A stretch of DNA of 50,999 bases from Sulfolobales archaeon (lineage in GTDB: Archaea; Thermoproteota; Thermoprotei_A; Sulfolobales; NBVN01): assembly GCA_025058345.1 (NCBI GenBank), contig JANXEN010000007.1, positions 1 through 50,999 of the forward strand, given 5' to 3'. The first letter of the stretch is position 1, and every line of letters begins with the position of its first letter. The position numbers were made by a program, and so were the translations under genes. Of the stretch, positions 9,061 to 17,668 are shown piece by piece. Below the pieces are notes generated by a model. It did not search any database, was not told where the DNA came from, and was given only the letters and a program-made list of their open reading frames with translations.

Positions 9061-10405
9061 GATAATATCAGATATAATAGATAGGGGATTAAAACTAGCG
9101 AGGCTTTATGGAACTGATGGTGCAGAAATATATGGGGTTAAAGAGCTAACCACTACTGTTAGGGGCGATAGAAGAGGGGTTAAAAACATCGTCAAAGGAG
9201 ATAAACTCGTTGTAGGCATTAGGGTAGCGATAGGTAAGAGAGTCGTAACTCAAGGGGGTGTAATATCAAAGATAAGTGATTTAGACTACATTTTCGGGAA
9301 AGCCGTTAAAATAGCTAAGACACTTCCTGAGGACAATAGGTGGTCTTCACTTCCGGATAAGTTAGGTAGGTCAGATGCTGTGGTAGTGGTTGCTGATGAA
9401 GTGAGGTATCCGGACCTCGGTCAGATTCGTGAGTTGAGTAATTATATAGTGAAGGGAGTGAACGACTTAGATAGACGTGCATTCGTAAGTGATGTATTAA
9501 TAAATCTAACCTACTTTAGCAGGTTTATCGGAAACTCGTTTGGGATAAGTCTAGGAGAGTCTGGAACGAGAGCAATCGTCTCTGTTAATGTTAAGGCTGT
9601 AGATAATGGGCATGAATCAGGATACACTGACCACTACGTCGGCACAACACTCAAGAAGTTCGAACCTGCAGATCTGATAAGTAAGGTAACAGAGGTAGCT
9701 ATAAAAACACTCATTGCTAAGAGGATCCCCACAGGTATTTACGAAGTTATTTTAACGCCTAAAGTATTTAAATATGTGTTTGAAGACTTAATTATTCCAG
9801 CACTCTGCGCAGACCAGATTCAAAGAAATAGATCCCCTCTGAAAGGAAAACTTGGACTTGATGTGTTTAGTGAGGAGTTAACGGTATTTGACGACGGTAT
9901 CTATCCCTCGATGGTTGGGACTAAGGGATTTGACGATGAGGGGATTCCAACGAGGAGGAAATGCTTAATAGAGAGAGGAGTAGTACGTAGCTTCCTCTAC
10001 GATAGTTATACAGCCAACATAGATCGTTGTGAGTCTACAGGTAACGCATTTAGGCCTACACCATCCCATAGTCCCTCACCATGGAGGTCAAACATTATAG
10101 TTAATCCCGGAAGTGATGACCTGACCTCACTGACCCGTGGAATAAGGAAGGGACTCATAGTGTATGATGTGATAGGGATGTGGCTTTCCAACCCAATTAA
10201 CGGTCTATTAAATGCGACCGTAAGTAACGCAATACTGGTTGAGGACGGATTAGATAAGCATCCAGTTAAAGGTGTCATAATATCAGGGAATATATATGAG
10301 TTACTCGCAAACGACGGTATCTCACTCACCGCTAGAGCCGAACATTACGGAAGCTACGCTCTACCCTACATTTACGTTCCTAAAGTCTCAGTTGCCGGTA
10401 TTTAA
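9053..10405 (+). CDS. tldE: TldE/PmbA-type partner of TldD
   Basis: A 450-aa TldD/PmbA superfamily protein lacking the HExxxH motif, as expected for the non-catalytic partner TldE (PmbA). Recognisable segments are the N-terminal domain around DGAEIYGVKELTTTVRGD, the FDDEGIPTRRK strand that parallels the VPKRRT segment in TldD, and the C-terminal GIRKGLIVYDVIG. AGGTGG (9041-9046) stands 6 nt before GTG 9053; a TTG at 9050 is also in frame. The gene overlaps the end of tldD by 8 nt. Confidence 0.9.
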   Translation: MDEIISDIIDRGLKLARLYGTDGAEIYGVKELTTTVRGDRRGVKNIVKGDKLVVGIRVAIGKRVVTQGGVISKISDLDYIFGKAVKIAKTLPEDNRWSSLPDKLGRSDAVVVVADEVRYPDLGQIRELSNYIVKGVNDLDRRAFVSDVLINLTYFSRFIGNSFGISLGESGTRAIVSVNVKAVDNGHESGYTDHYVGTTLKKFEPADLISKVTEVAIKTLIAKRIPTGIYEVILTPKVFKYVFEDLIIPALCADQIQRNRSPLKGKLGLDVFSEELTVFDDGIYPSMVGTKGFDDEGIPTRRKCLIERGVVRSFLYDSYTANIDRCESTGNAFRPTPSHSPSPWRSNIIVNPGSDDLTSLTRGIRKGLIVYDVIGMWLSNPINGLLNATVSNAILVEDGLDKHPVKGVIISGNIYELLANDGISLTARAEHYGSYALPYIYVPKVSVAGI

Positions 10406-10451
10406 GTAGTTCAATGATTTTTTGAGATGTAAGTCATATGGGTTTAAGGTG

Positions 10452-11849
10452 TTAAGATTTCAAGAAATTATCGTTAATGTTTCGAACTATTTCCTCACAA
10501 CATATCTGAATTTCCTCACTTCTCAGTAGAGCTGCCTCCATACCCCTACGCCATAAATATATCATAAGCTCACATCTAGCGCTGGATTCTTTCATGTCCG
10601 GAATGACTTTAAATATTATATCTGATACCATAGAGTTCAACCTATAATGCTCTTCATCTATATAACTACCGATACGTACAGTTAACTTCCTGAGATACCT
10701 CATATAGTTAATGTTGTCGTATATAGCTCTTAAGTAGTTGCTACTATTATACACCATCCCAACAAGACTTACATCATTAAAAACTACGACGTCCGAGTTA
10801 AAGGCGTCCTTACTTAACGACATCAACTTAATGATTAAACTTTCTAGGGAATATAGATATGGATTAATGCTGATGAAAGTGTAGTGGTTGTCTACTACTC
10901 TCTCAGCGTTTTCTTCAGACATACCGTATTTTTTGAGGACCCTAATGATTTGCTCTTTAACCGATTTAGGTGGTTGGTTATATACTATGTAGAGGCATTT
11001 CAGATCATTAAGAACTAGGAGACCTGTTAGGATTAACAACGGTTCTAGAGGTCTATTATCTGCGTAGTGCGTTATATAAACTGACATGCCGAGATGTCCA
11101 TGACCGAGGTGACGCTCTAAAATCTTACACGGTAGTTTCAACTCCCTCGAATCGGAGGGTATGTCCTCTAGGAAAGGCTTTGGATATAACTCTATTCCTT
11201 TACCTCCTGAGATGCTGTAGGGGATTTCACCTAATTTTATATCGCAGCCACGCATTTTCCTAATTTCCATAACTCTTGTTAAGATGTTTTTCTCAACGAC
11301 ATTCCTCATGTATAAAACCACATCAGCTACAAAGGAGACATCGTTTAACTCTTCAATGTAATTATTCAACGCCTCATAAACGAGTACGACAGCACCCTTA
11401 ACCCTGTTAGGCAACTCGTAGAGAAAGTTTTGAAGAAATGCACGCCTCTCTTCATGAGATTTCATATAAATTAATATAGGTGTCATAGAATCTATCACTA
11501 CGATATTAGGGCTGTAATCATTTATGCTGTCCATAAGAGTTTCTCCGAATAGTTGTGAAGAACTTAGAGGTATCTTGATGAACTTAAAGAGACCTTTAGA
11601 TTCAGCTCCTCTTAAATCTAGTCCTAAACCAGACATTATGTCGTAAAGCTTTTCCTTATCCTCGTAAAATGTTATGTAGACGCATTTATTGCCTTTAACG
11701 GTATTCGCATAGCACATTGTGCATGCTAGGGTAGTCTTCCCAGATCCTGGGTGGCCAGCGATAACTATTAGTGGATTAAGCTTAAGTGCTCTAGAATATA
11801 GGTTATCTAGGTACTCAATCCCAAAAACTAAGTCTGACATCTGACTCAA
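10452..11849 (-). CDS. RecA-superfamily (KaiC/RadA-like) ATPase, possibly duplicated domain
   Basis: A 465-aa protein whose first ~230 residues form a KaiC/GvpD/Rad55-type P-loop ATPase: Walker A GHPGSGKTTLA, an YITFYEDKEKL strand, and Walker B NIVVIDSMTPI. The second half (about 240-465) also has alternating strands and helices, with an acid after strand VVVFNDVSLVG, but lacks a P-loop. It may be a decayed second RecA domain. It lies 131 bp downstream of the thiamine-salvage operon on the same strand, with A/T-rich promoter sequence in between. Its role, signalling or recombination accessory, cannot be deduced. TTG 11849 or ATG 11840 may start it. Confidence 0.75.
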   Translation of the reverse strand: MSQMSDLVFGIEYLDNLYSRALKLNPLIVIAGHPGSGKTTLACTMCYANTVKGNKCVYITFYEDKEKLYDIMSGLGLDLRGAESKGLFKFIKIPLSSSQLFGETLMDSINDYSPNIVVIDSMTPILIYMKSHEERRAFLQNFLYELPNRVKGAVVLVYEALNNYIEELNDVSFVADVVLYMRNVVEKNILTRVMEIRKMRGCDIKLGEIPYSISGGKGIELYPKPFLEDIPSDSRELKLPCKILERHLGHGHLGMSVYITHYADNRPLEPLLILTGLLVLNDLKCLYIVYNQPPKSVKEQIIRVLKKYGMSEENAERVVDNHYTFISINPYLYSLESLIIKLMSLSKDAFNSDVVVFNDVSLVGMVYNSSNYLRAIYDNINYMRYLRKLTVRIGSYIDEEHYRLNSMVSDIIFKVIPDMKESSARCELMIYLWRRGMEAALLRSEEIQICCEEIVRNINDNFLKS

Positions 11850-11980
11850 TCTCTCTATGGATTACTAACAATAAATATAATTTAAATTTTACTTAAATGT
11901 CTTAACTGGAATTAAACACATCATTTGACCTCTTTCGCGGTACTTATCTTACATATCTATAGTGTATTTGCTTCAACAAA

Positions 11981-12637
11981 CTATATGGTCCAGGACTCCA
12001 TTCTATATGACATTTCCCAGAACAGGTATTCGTATTTGCTTGCAGTTACGAATATCTTCGTCAAATCTTCAACTTCACTTAAGTTTATAGACGCATCAAT
12101 TATTTCCCTTAATTCGCTAATTAATTGTTTATATTCGCCTGCTAAGTAAGTCTTCGCCCAATCAACGTATAACTCATTACTGTTCCTGGCTAATGCCTCC
12201 TTATGCTTTTCAGCTATTTCCGCATAGCTCCAGAAACATGGTAAAAGCGCTATTAATCCATGTATTGGTGGTTTTAACGCACATGTTGCCGTTAGGAAAT
12301 TCATGTATGCAGTATTTGTTGGAGCTGGCTCTACCCTTACAACGTAGTCCAGACTTAGTCCTAATCTACTTAGTAGTTTCTCATAGTTAGCCATTTCAGT
12401 AGTAGCTTCTAAGTAAGCCAGCTCTAATGCCTTCCTAGCCAGTTTATAATCCGCTTTAGAGGCTATTAAGCTGAAGCATCTGTACATAGTTATTAGGTAG
12501 TTGTAGTCCTGAATTATGTAGTACTTGAATTTCTCTAACTGTAACTCACCTCTATATAGCTCAACCACGAACGGATGGTTGAAGATCTTAACCCATATAT
12601 GATCAGCTTTGTTTCTAAGCTCCGTAGTTAGGCTAAT
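11981..12637 (-). CDS. tenA: TenA-family thiaminase II / aminopyrimidine aminohydrolase
   Basis: A TenA protein of about 218 aa that releases HMP pyrimidine from thiamine breakdown products for salvage. The conserved helix FNHPFVVELYRGEL, the IIQDYNYL block, the nucleophile Cys in LLPCFWSYAEIA and the C-terminal Glu in ASKYEYLFWEM are present. The first conserved helix (LRNKADHIWVKIFNHPFV) lies upstream of any ATG, GTG or TTG: between the in-frame stop at 12644 and the late GTG at 12568 the only near-cognate codon near the SD is ATT at 12637. A strong GGAGGTGA SD (12651-12644) stands 6 nt before it and overlaps the ykoE stop. Confidence 0.9.
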   Translation of the reverse strand: MSLTTELRNKADHIWVKIFNHPFVVELYRGELQLEKFKYYIIQDYNYLITMYRCFSLIASKADYKLARKALELAYLEATTEMANYEKLLSRLGLSLDYVVRVEPAPTNTAYMNFLTATCALKPPIHGLIALLPCFWSYAEIAEKHKEALARNSNELYVDWAKTYLAGEYKQLISELREIIDASINLSEVEDLTKIFVTASKYEYLFWEMSYRMESWTI

Positions 12638-12643
12638 AGTCGA

Positions 12644-13171
12644 TCACCTCCTTACGCTCCTTACAGCTATTGCTGCTACAGCTCCGTAAATAGCGCCGCT
12701 TATAACTGCAGCTATTGTTATCAGCACCATCACCTCAGCTGGATATATATCCCCGAAGAGGAGGGCGTCTAAAGCCACGCAGGGGAAGCCGGCGACTGCA
12801 CCGGATAAAGATGCTTGAACAATACCGTATTTTCTATACTTAAACATTGCATAAACTAGTTCGGAGGCAGCTCCTTGGGCGAATCCATAAATTATGTTCG
12901 TGAACGCACCGTATGTAGGTATTAACGTCTCTACAACAGCACCTAGAAATTCACCGAGAAATGCCGTGCCTGGCTTCTTAATTAAGGTCGCCGCAAGCGG
13001 TGCACCAATAAACCACAAACCATATGACATGATCCTGGCAATTATTGGTCCCCCAAGAGCACTTCCAATGAAGTATACGTTCCACGTCAATGCGAAGATG
13101 ACCCCACATATAGCTGCTACCACACCTAGGTAAGTTAGGTCTAATGCTGTGAATCTCTTGCTTAACGCCAT
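12644..13171 (-). CDS. ykoE: YkoE-type ECF transporter S component (thiamine/HMP)
   Basis: A 175-aa hydrophobic protein with about five or six membrane helices. It matches the YkoE family of substrate-binding S components, with features such as LTYLGVVAAICGVIFALTW near the N-terminus, GLWFIGAPLAATLIKKPG and TFLGEFLGAVVETLIP-like segments, and ALDALLFG. YkoE pairs with an EcfT protein and a two-domain ATPase to import thiamine or its pyrimidine moiety. Here it sits between ecfT and tenA, which strongly supports that role. ATG 13171 is chosen because GGTG is 6 nt upstream; TTG 13183 is also in frame. Confidence 0.88.
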   Translation of the reverse strand: MALSKRFTALDLTYLGVVAAICGVIFALTWNVYFIGSALGGPIIARIMSYGLWFIGAPLAATLIKKPGTAFLGEFLGAVVETLIPTYGAFTNIIYGFAQGAASELVYAMFKYRKYGIVQASLSGAVAGFPCVALDALLFGDIYPAEVMVLITIAAVISGAIYGAVAAIAVRSVRR

Positions 13172-13228
13172 AATCAGCACCAATTATTTCTTGACTACTG
13201 ATTTATATATTTAATGATAAGATAGTGG

Positions 13229-13930
13229 TCATGCAAGAATTAAGATCGCCAAGCACTGTAAAATAAGTAATGAGTAGAGGAGTATGTCTAGAACACCTAC
13301 CTTAATTTCAGCCCTTTTAGGGTTTCTCAAAGCAAATCCTCTCAACTCGGTGGCAATACCAATCCATATAGCTCTTTCTAATCCTAAGCTCAGTAAAGGC
13401 CTTAAAAAGCTACCAACATCTGCTGGAGTTAGAGGGACCTTTCTATAACCTCTTTCAACTCTGACCAGCTGTATTTCCTTAGCATCGCGTTCAAGTATAT
13501 TTAACATCCTTAAACCTACAGATAATGCGTAAGCGATATCCTTAGGGAATCTTAACTCCTCTTCAAGAGATTTTATGAAATCTCTCACGTTAATTTGCGT
13601 GACGAATATGAGTGCAGCCCCTAAAATTGTTAGAAGTCTTAAAGTAACCTTCGAGAAGGAGGTTATAGCACCTTCCCTTACAGTGATGAACTGCAAGTCA
13701 AGTACTGCAATACCACTATTAGCGAATATTAATGAATTAACGAATAACCCAATCAACCCCAGCAGGAAGAGAATTATCAAGATCTTAAGTCGCTTAAATC
13801 CTAAATAAATACCTAGGGGCGCGTTAATAAGTGTAAGTAGGATTAGTTGCTCAGTAGATCTGGCAATGAATGCTAAGACAGTTATGGTGAGTCCGTAAAT
13901 GAATAAAGTCACCGGCCTCACTTTAATCAA
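13229..13930 (-). CDS. ECF transporter transmembrane coupling protein (EcfT/YkoC)
   Basis: A 233-aa membrane protein with N-terminal helices and the two cytoplasmic coupling segments of EcfT, here VERGYRK and ATELRGFALRN (consensus Ala-Arg-Gly type). EcfT couples the ATPase to the S component. The TTG start overlaps the TGA stop of the ATPase gene (TTGA), and GGTGAT lies just upstream, so the two are translationally coupled. It is followed by ykoE after 57 bp. It is a dedicated subunit rather than a shared group II module, because one S component lies in the same operon. Confidence 0.88.
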   Translation of the reverse strand: MIKVRPVTLFIYGLTITVLAFIARSTEQLILLTLINAPLGIYLGFKRLKILIILFLLGLIGLFVNSLIFANSGIAVLDLQFITVREGAITSFSKVTLRLLTILGAALIFVTQINVRDFIKSLEEELRFPKDIAYALSVGLRMLNILERDAKEIQLVRVERGYRKVPLTPADVGSFLRPLLSLGLERAIWIGIATELRGFALRNPKRAEIKVGVLDILLYSLLILQCLAILILA

Positions 13931-15375
13931 CTTATCACCTCTACAGGTTTTTCGAGGTAGTCCCTAGCCTCCTCTACTGATACCTGACTTAAAGTACCTT
14001 CAGACATGATGAATGCGTTTGTAGCTATATCACACACTACCCTCACGTCATGTGTCGCGATCAGCACCGTCTTACCTTCACTAACAAAATCTTTAACCCA
14101 ATTCACAAACTGTTTAAGAAGCCTTATATCTAGGCCCGCCGTAGGTTCATCGAACATTACTACCTCAGGGCTGTGAAGCTTAGCTATTAAGTAAGACAGC
14201 CACCTCCTCTGTCCATGGCTTAACTTATATGGTGATTCGTTAAGCACTTCCTTAACCCACGGCACTTCATCAAAATTAAATGATTTATTACTGCATGACT
14301 GTAACTCCTTCAATACGGTGTTATGAATGAACATGTAATCAGGCTCTTGAGGTACGTAGAAAACTAAATTTCGTTTACGTACTTTACCATTAATACCGTT
14401 TAAGGATGGGACCTTAATTGAACCTTTATCAGGTTTATAAAGTCCGGAAAGGACTTTAAGTAACGTGCTTTTTCCAGATCCGTTACGGCCAACTACAACC
14501 CCTACTTCTCCCTTCCTCAGAGTTAGACTTACTCCCTTCAAAACGTATTCTTTACTGGATGGATACCTAAACCATAGATCATTGGCAGTAATTACTACAG
14601 GTTTAGTATAGAGTTCATTCCTTCGAGTCAAATTAGGTTTCGACGCATCTACACCTAAATTATTTAACGTATTGACGACTTCCTCATACTTACTTGAGAT
14701 TAGGTCTTTAGTTAGGTTGAGTTTCTGCTCACCATTAATTAGAACCATCAGTTTATCGGTAAGTGGTAGGAAGTGCCTGGCCTTATGTTCGATCACTATA
14801 ACCGAGGAGCCTTCCTCCTTCAACCTCTTTATGTAATTAATAACTTCTGAAACACCCCAAGGGTCTAAATTAGCTGTGGGTTCATCGAATATCAATAACT
14901 TAGGTTTATGGACTATTGAGGCAGCTATACATAATCTTTTCTTCTCACCGCCTGATAGGTACTCAGTTGGACTGTATGCCCTACTTTCAAGACCTACATT
15001 CTTTAGGGAATTCATGATAGATTCTCGAGTAACTGTAAATCCTAAGTTCTCCAACGTGAAGGATACCTCATCCGCAGGTGTAGGCATAACTAACTGTTTT
15101 TCGGGGTCTTGAAGTACGACCCCAACGAATTTAGGTACTTTAGGGAAGTCTTCAGGATCTATGGGGTTTATTCCGTATAAGTCTACATCACCTTCAACGA
15201 AACCGTTAAGTAGGTTGGAAATCACGCCAGTTATAGTTAATATTAGGGATGTTTTACCTGAACCTGAAGGACCTGCAATAAGTAGTAGCTCTCCATCAGA
15301 TAGGGATAAGCTTAGATCCTTAAGAACAGGTTTACCAACCCCGTATCCAGCTCTTAATATTCTTGCATTCAGCAG
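13927..15375 (-). CDS. Two-domain ECF-type ABC ATPase (YkoD-like)
   Basis: A fused pair of ABC ATPase domains, about 482 aa, energising the HMP/thiamine ECF transporter. Domain 1 has Walker A GPSGSGKTS (residues ~33-41), signature LSGGEKKR and Walker B LLIFDEPTANLD. Domain 2 has GRNGSGKSTLL, LSHGQRR and VVMFDEPTAGLD. The first usual start codon is GTG 15225, which would delete the first Walker A. The frame is open back to TAA at 15402 with no ATG, GTG or TTG. CTG at 15375, 6 nt after GGTGGG (15387-15382), gives a family-like N-terminus (LNARILRAGYG) and is the best start. Confidence 0.9.
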   Translation of the reverse strand: MLNARILRAGYGVGKPVLKDLSLSLSDGELLLIAGPSGSGKTSLILTITGVISNLLNGFVEGDVDLYGINPIDPEDFPKVPKFVGVVLQDPEKQLVMPTPADEVSFTLENLGFTVTRESIMNSLKNVGLESRAYSPTEYLSGGEKKRLCIAASIVHKPKLLIFDEPTANLDPWGVSEVINYIKRLKEEGSSVIVIEHKARHFLPLTDKLMVLINGEQKLNLTKDLISSKYEEVVNTLNNLGVDASKPNLTRRNELYTKPVVITANDLWFRYPSSKEYVLKGVSLTLRKGEVGVVVGRNGSGKSTLLKVLSGLYKPDKGSIKVPSLNGINGKVRKRNLVFYVPQEPDYMFIHNTVLKELQSCSNKSFNFDEVPWVKEVLNESPYKLSHGQRRWLSYLIAKLHSPEVVMFDEPTAGLDIRLLKQFVNWVKDFVSEGKTVLIATHDVRVVCDIATNAFIMSEGTLSQVSVEEARDYLEKPVEVIS

Positions 15376-15416
15376 GGACGTCCCACCTAAATGATGATTT
15401 TAAAACCGATTTATAT
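15376..15416 (-). promoter_or_regulatory. Promoter/SD of the thiamine-salvage operon with a 10-bp palindrome
   Basis: On the reverse strand an ATATAA box (15416-15411) predicts transcription from about 15388, placing GGTGGG (15387-15382) at the RNA 5' end and a leader of about 13 nt. A perfect palindrome GGGACGTCCC (15375-15384) overlaps the SD and the proposed start and could act as operator or hairpin. No TPP riboswitch core is visible. Confidence 0.45.
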
Positions 15417-15522
15417 TACTTATTATTACCTAGTTATATTAAGGGTAAACAAAAACTATGAGACGTCCAAACGTTGTAATAAATAAATACTGTTATCAAC
15501 ACAGTTAATGTAGGGGAAGTAC

Positions 15523-16842
15523 ATTAAAGTACGTTATTACTGCGTTTTATATGCAACAGCTATGGCGTCATTCCTAACGCCTTTTACGGCATCCTCAATA
15601 GCTATTGCAATACCTCAGATTTCCATGGAATTCAAACTGAGTTTAGCGGAGGTCAATTGGTTCGCTAATTCTTTTTTAATATCGTTATCGTCATTGGTCC
15701 TTGTCGTTGGCCGCTTAGGTGATTGGTTAGGGAAGGGGAGAGTTTTCCACTTAGGGGTAGCGTTATTTGGAGTTACTTCACTCATAATATTTCTAATTAA
15801 TGGCTATGTATCACTTCTGATGTGTCGGTTTATTCAAGGCATCTCCGCATCAATGATAGTCAGTTCCTCAGTTCCGATCTTAGTTGATACCTTCCCTAAA
15901 GAAAGGAGAGGTTTTGCAATAGGCGTCAACGTTATGGCGGTGTACATAGGCTCTAGTTTAGGACCCGTTGTTGGCGGCTATATAGTTAACCAGTTTGGGT
16001 GGAGAGCTATTTTTGTACTGAAGGCATTAACCGCGTTTATCGGATTAATAGCTGCGGTGTTATTCATTGATCTGAAGCGTGGAACATCACCTAAACCAAA
16101 CATTGTTAGGTCTTTACTAACACCTACTTCAATAGCTTTAATCATTTTAGGGGCGTCAAACATCGATAACCTGTTGTGGGTTTCTCTAATTCCTTTAGGG
16201 TTAGTCATATTAACCACTACCTTAATGCTAGAGCGGAGAAGCCCCAAATTACTCCACAGTAAGTTACTTAAGAAGAGACCATTAATGGCTAATTCTTCAG
16301 CCCTATTTAACTATAGCGCTACCTACGCCTTAACAATCTTATTAAGCATATACCTTCAAAGGATTCGCGGTCTACAACCATCGGATGCTGGGTTAGTATT
16401 AGCAACTCAACCCATAGTTCAGGCAGCATTATCACCTATCGCGGGTTACCTAGCAGATCGTTACGAGCCATCCATAACAGCATCCATCGGCATGTTCATC
16501 ATATCTGCTGGAATAGGTAGCTTACTTTTAATAAACACTGAATTTTCAATAATCAATTTAGTTCTTATATTAATTACCTTAGGTGTGGGTTTCGCATTAT
16601 TCGCATCTCCAAACACCACAGCAATCATGAACATGTCCCCTAAGGAAGCATACGGTACAGCAACAGCGTTTCTCGCAACCATGAGATTCTTAGGGCAAGC
16701 ACTTAGCACATCGATTATAACTTCAATAATGAGAATTGAGAGTGAATTGATGAAGGCCATAGAACTCTCATTAATGATATACCTGTCGTTAAGTGTTGTT
16801 GGAGCTATTCTCTCATTACTTGCTAGGGAGTCGAAGGGCTGA
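15523..16842 (+). CDS. MFS transporter, DHA2/EmrB-type drug exporter-like
   Basis: A multi-helix major facilitator protein of about 439 aa. Loop 2-3 carries GRLGDWLGKGRVF (MFS motif A), SVPILVDTFPKERRG lies between helices 4 and 5, and SLGPVVGGYIV is the antiporter motif C. These features fit the DHA2 drug/H+ antiporter group, though the substrate is unknown. The first ATG (15562) falls inside helix 1. The upstream codons back to TAG 15511 encode KVRYYCVLYATA, completing a normal basic N-terminus and TM1. The only plausible initiator there is ATT 15523, 3 nt after GGGGAAG. An A/T-rich promoter lies at 15478-15490. Confidence 0.88.
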   Translation: MKVRYYCVLYATAMASFLTPFTASSIAIAIPQISMEFKLSLAEVNWFANSFLISLSSLVLVVGRLGDWLGKGRVFHLGVALFGVTSLIIFLINGYVSLLMCRFIQGISASMIVSSSVPILVDTFPKERRGFAIGVNVMAVYIGSSLGPVVGGYIVNQFGWRAIFVLKALTAFIGLIAAVLFIDLKRGTSPKPNIVRSLLTPTSIALIILGASNIDNLLWVSLIPLGLVILTTTLMLERRSPKLLHSKLLKKRPLMANSSALFNYSATYALTILLSIYLQRIRGLQPSDAGLVLATQPIVQAALSPIAGYLADRYEPSITASIGMFIISAGIGSLLLINTEFSIINLVLILITLGVGFALFASPNTTAIMNMSPKEAYGTATAFLATMRFLGQALSTSIITSIMRIESELMKAIELSLMIYLSLSVVGAILSLLARESKG

Positions 16843-16947
16843 TGCATTGATTTAACACATATACATCGGTGAGTTAAAGTCTTAATGTACTAGAAGGATA
16901 TAGCTAGTGCTTAAATATAAGGGTTATGGGAAATATCTCAGGTACTT

Positions 16948-17622
16948 ATGGTTGGAAGTCCGGACCTTAAGCAGATCGTTGATACGCTCGACAGGCATTT
17001 CAGTATTATTAATGATGAATTCATAGCCTACCATCTATGTAGATGTGGGTACAGCTCTTTCGAAGTCTTGGTTTCAATAATACTATCTCAGAACACGCGA
17101 GATGATCTAGCAATAAAGGCATTTAACAATCTAAAGGTTAAGCTTGGAACTGTAACACCTGAAGCAATTCTGAGTCTACCAATTAGTGATGTTGAAGAGG
17201 CGTTAAGAATTGCCGGTCTCTTCAGACGGAAATCTCGGGTGATATATTCGATCGCGAAAGCTGTTAAAGATTTAGGGGGTGTGGATGCGCTTAATTCTCT
17301 ACCGGGTAAGGAACTGAGGGAAGCGTTGCTAAACATCGATGGGATTGGATATAAGACCGTTGATGTATTTATGTTAATGTGTAGGGGTATAGAAGTATTC
17401 CCCATTGACACACACATCAGACGTGTTTTAGCTAGGTTAGGTATCACAGGTAGAAGGGACAACTACTTGAAAATTCAGGCGAAAGTGCATGAGGTATTAC
17501 CCCCTAATTATTATTTGAAGGCGCATCTACTTCTTATAAAGCTAGGGCGAAGTTATTGTAGGGCTAGAAAACCTTTATGTAGTACATGCCCTATAGATAG
17601 TGTATGTTTGAAGAGATTTTGA
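16948..17622 (+). CDS. nth: Endonuclease III-type DNA glycosylase/AP lyase
   Basis: A 224-aa HhH-GPD glycosylase that removes oxidised pyrimidines and nicks abasic sites. The helix-hairpin-helix segment NIDGIGYKTVDV contains the catalytic lysine, IDTHIRRV the catalytic aspartate, and the C-terminus has the [4Fe-4S] ligands in the spacing C-x6-C-x2-C-x5-C (CRARKPLCSTCPIDSVC). LSQNTRDD matches the family minor-groove loop. All catalytic features are intact. A TATA-like AAATATAAG (16913-16921) lies about 30 nt before the ATG, suggesting a leaderless or short-leader transcript. Confidence 0.94.
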   Translation: MVGSPDLKQIVDTLDRHFSIINDEFIAYHLCRCGYSSFEVLVSIILSQNTRDDLAIKAFNNLKVKLGTVTPEAILSLPISDVEEALRIAGLFRRKSRVIYSIAKAVKDLGGVDALNSLPGKELREALLNIDGIGYKTVDVFMLMCRGIEVFPIDTHIRRVLARLGITGRRDNYLKIQAKVHEVLPPNYYLKAHLLLIKLGRSYCRARKPLCSTCPIDSVCLKRF

Positions 17623-17668
17623 TATCACCTTATCTAGTGTTGAGAACAATAATAGTTAAGATTAAGAA

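Noticed and set aside
15376-15522. TPP riboswitch before the thiamine operon
   Set aside because: The conserved CUGAGA and partner segments are absent and the predicted leader is only about 13 nt.
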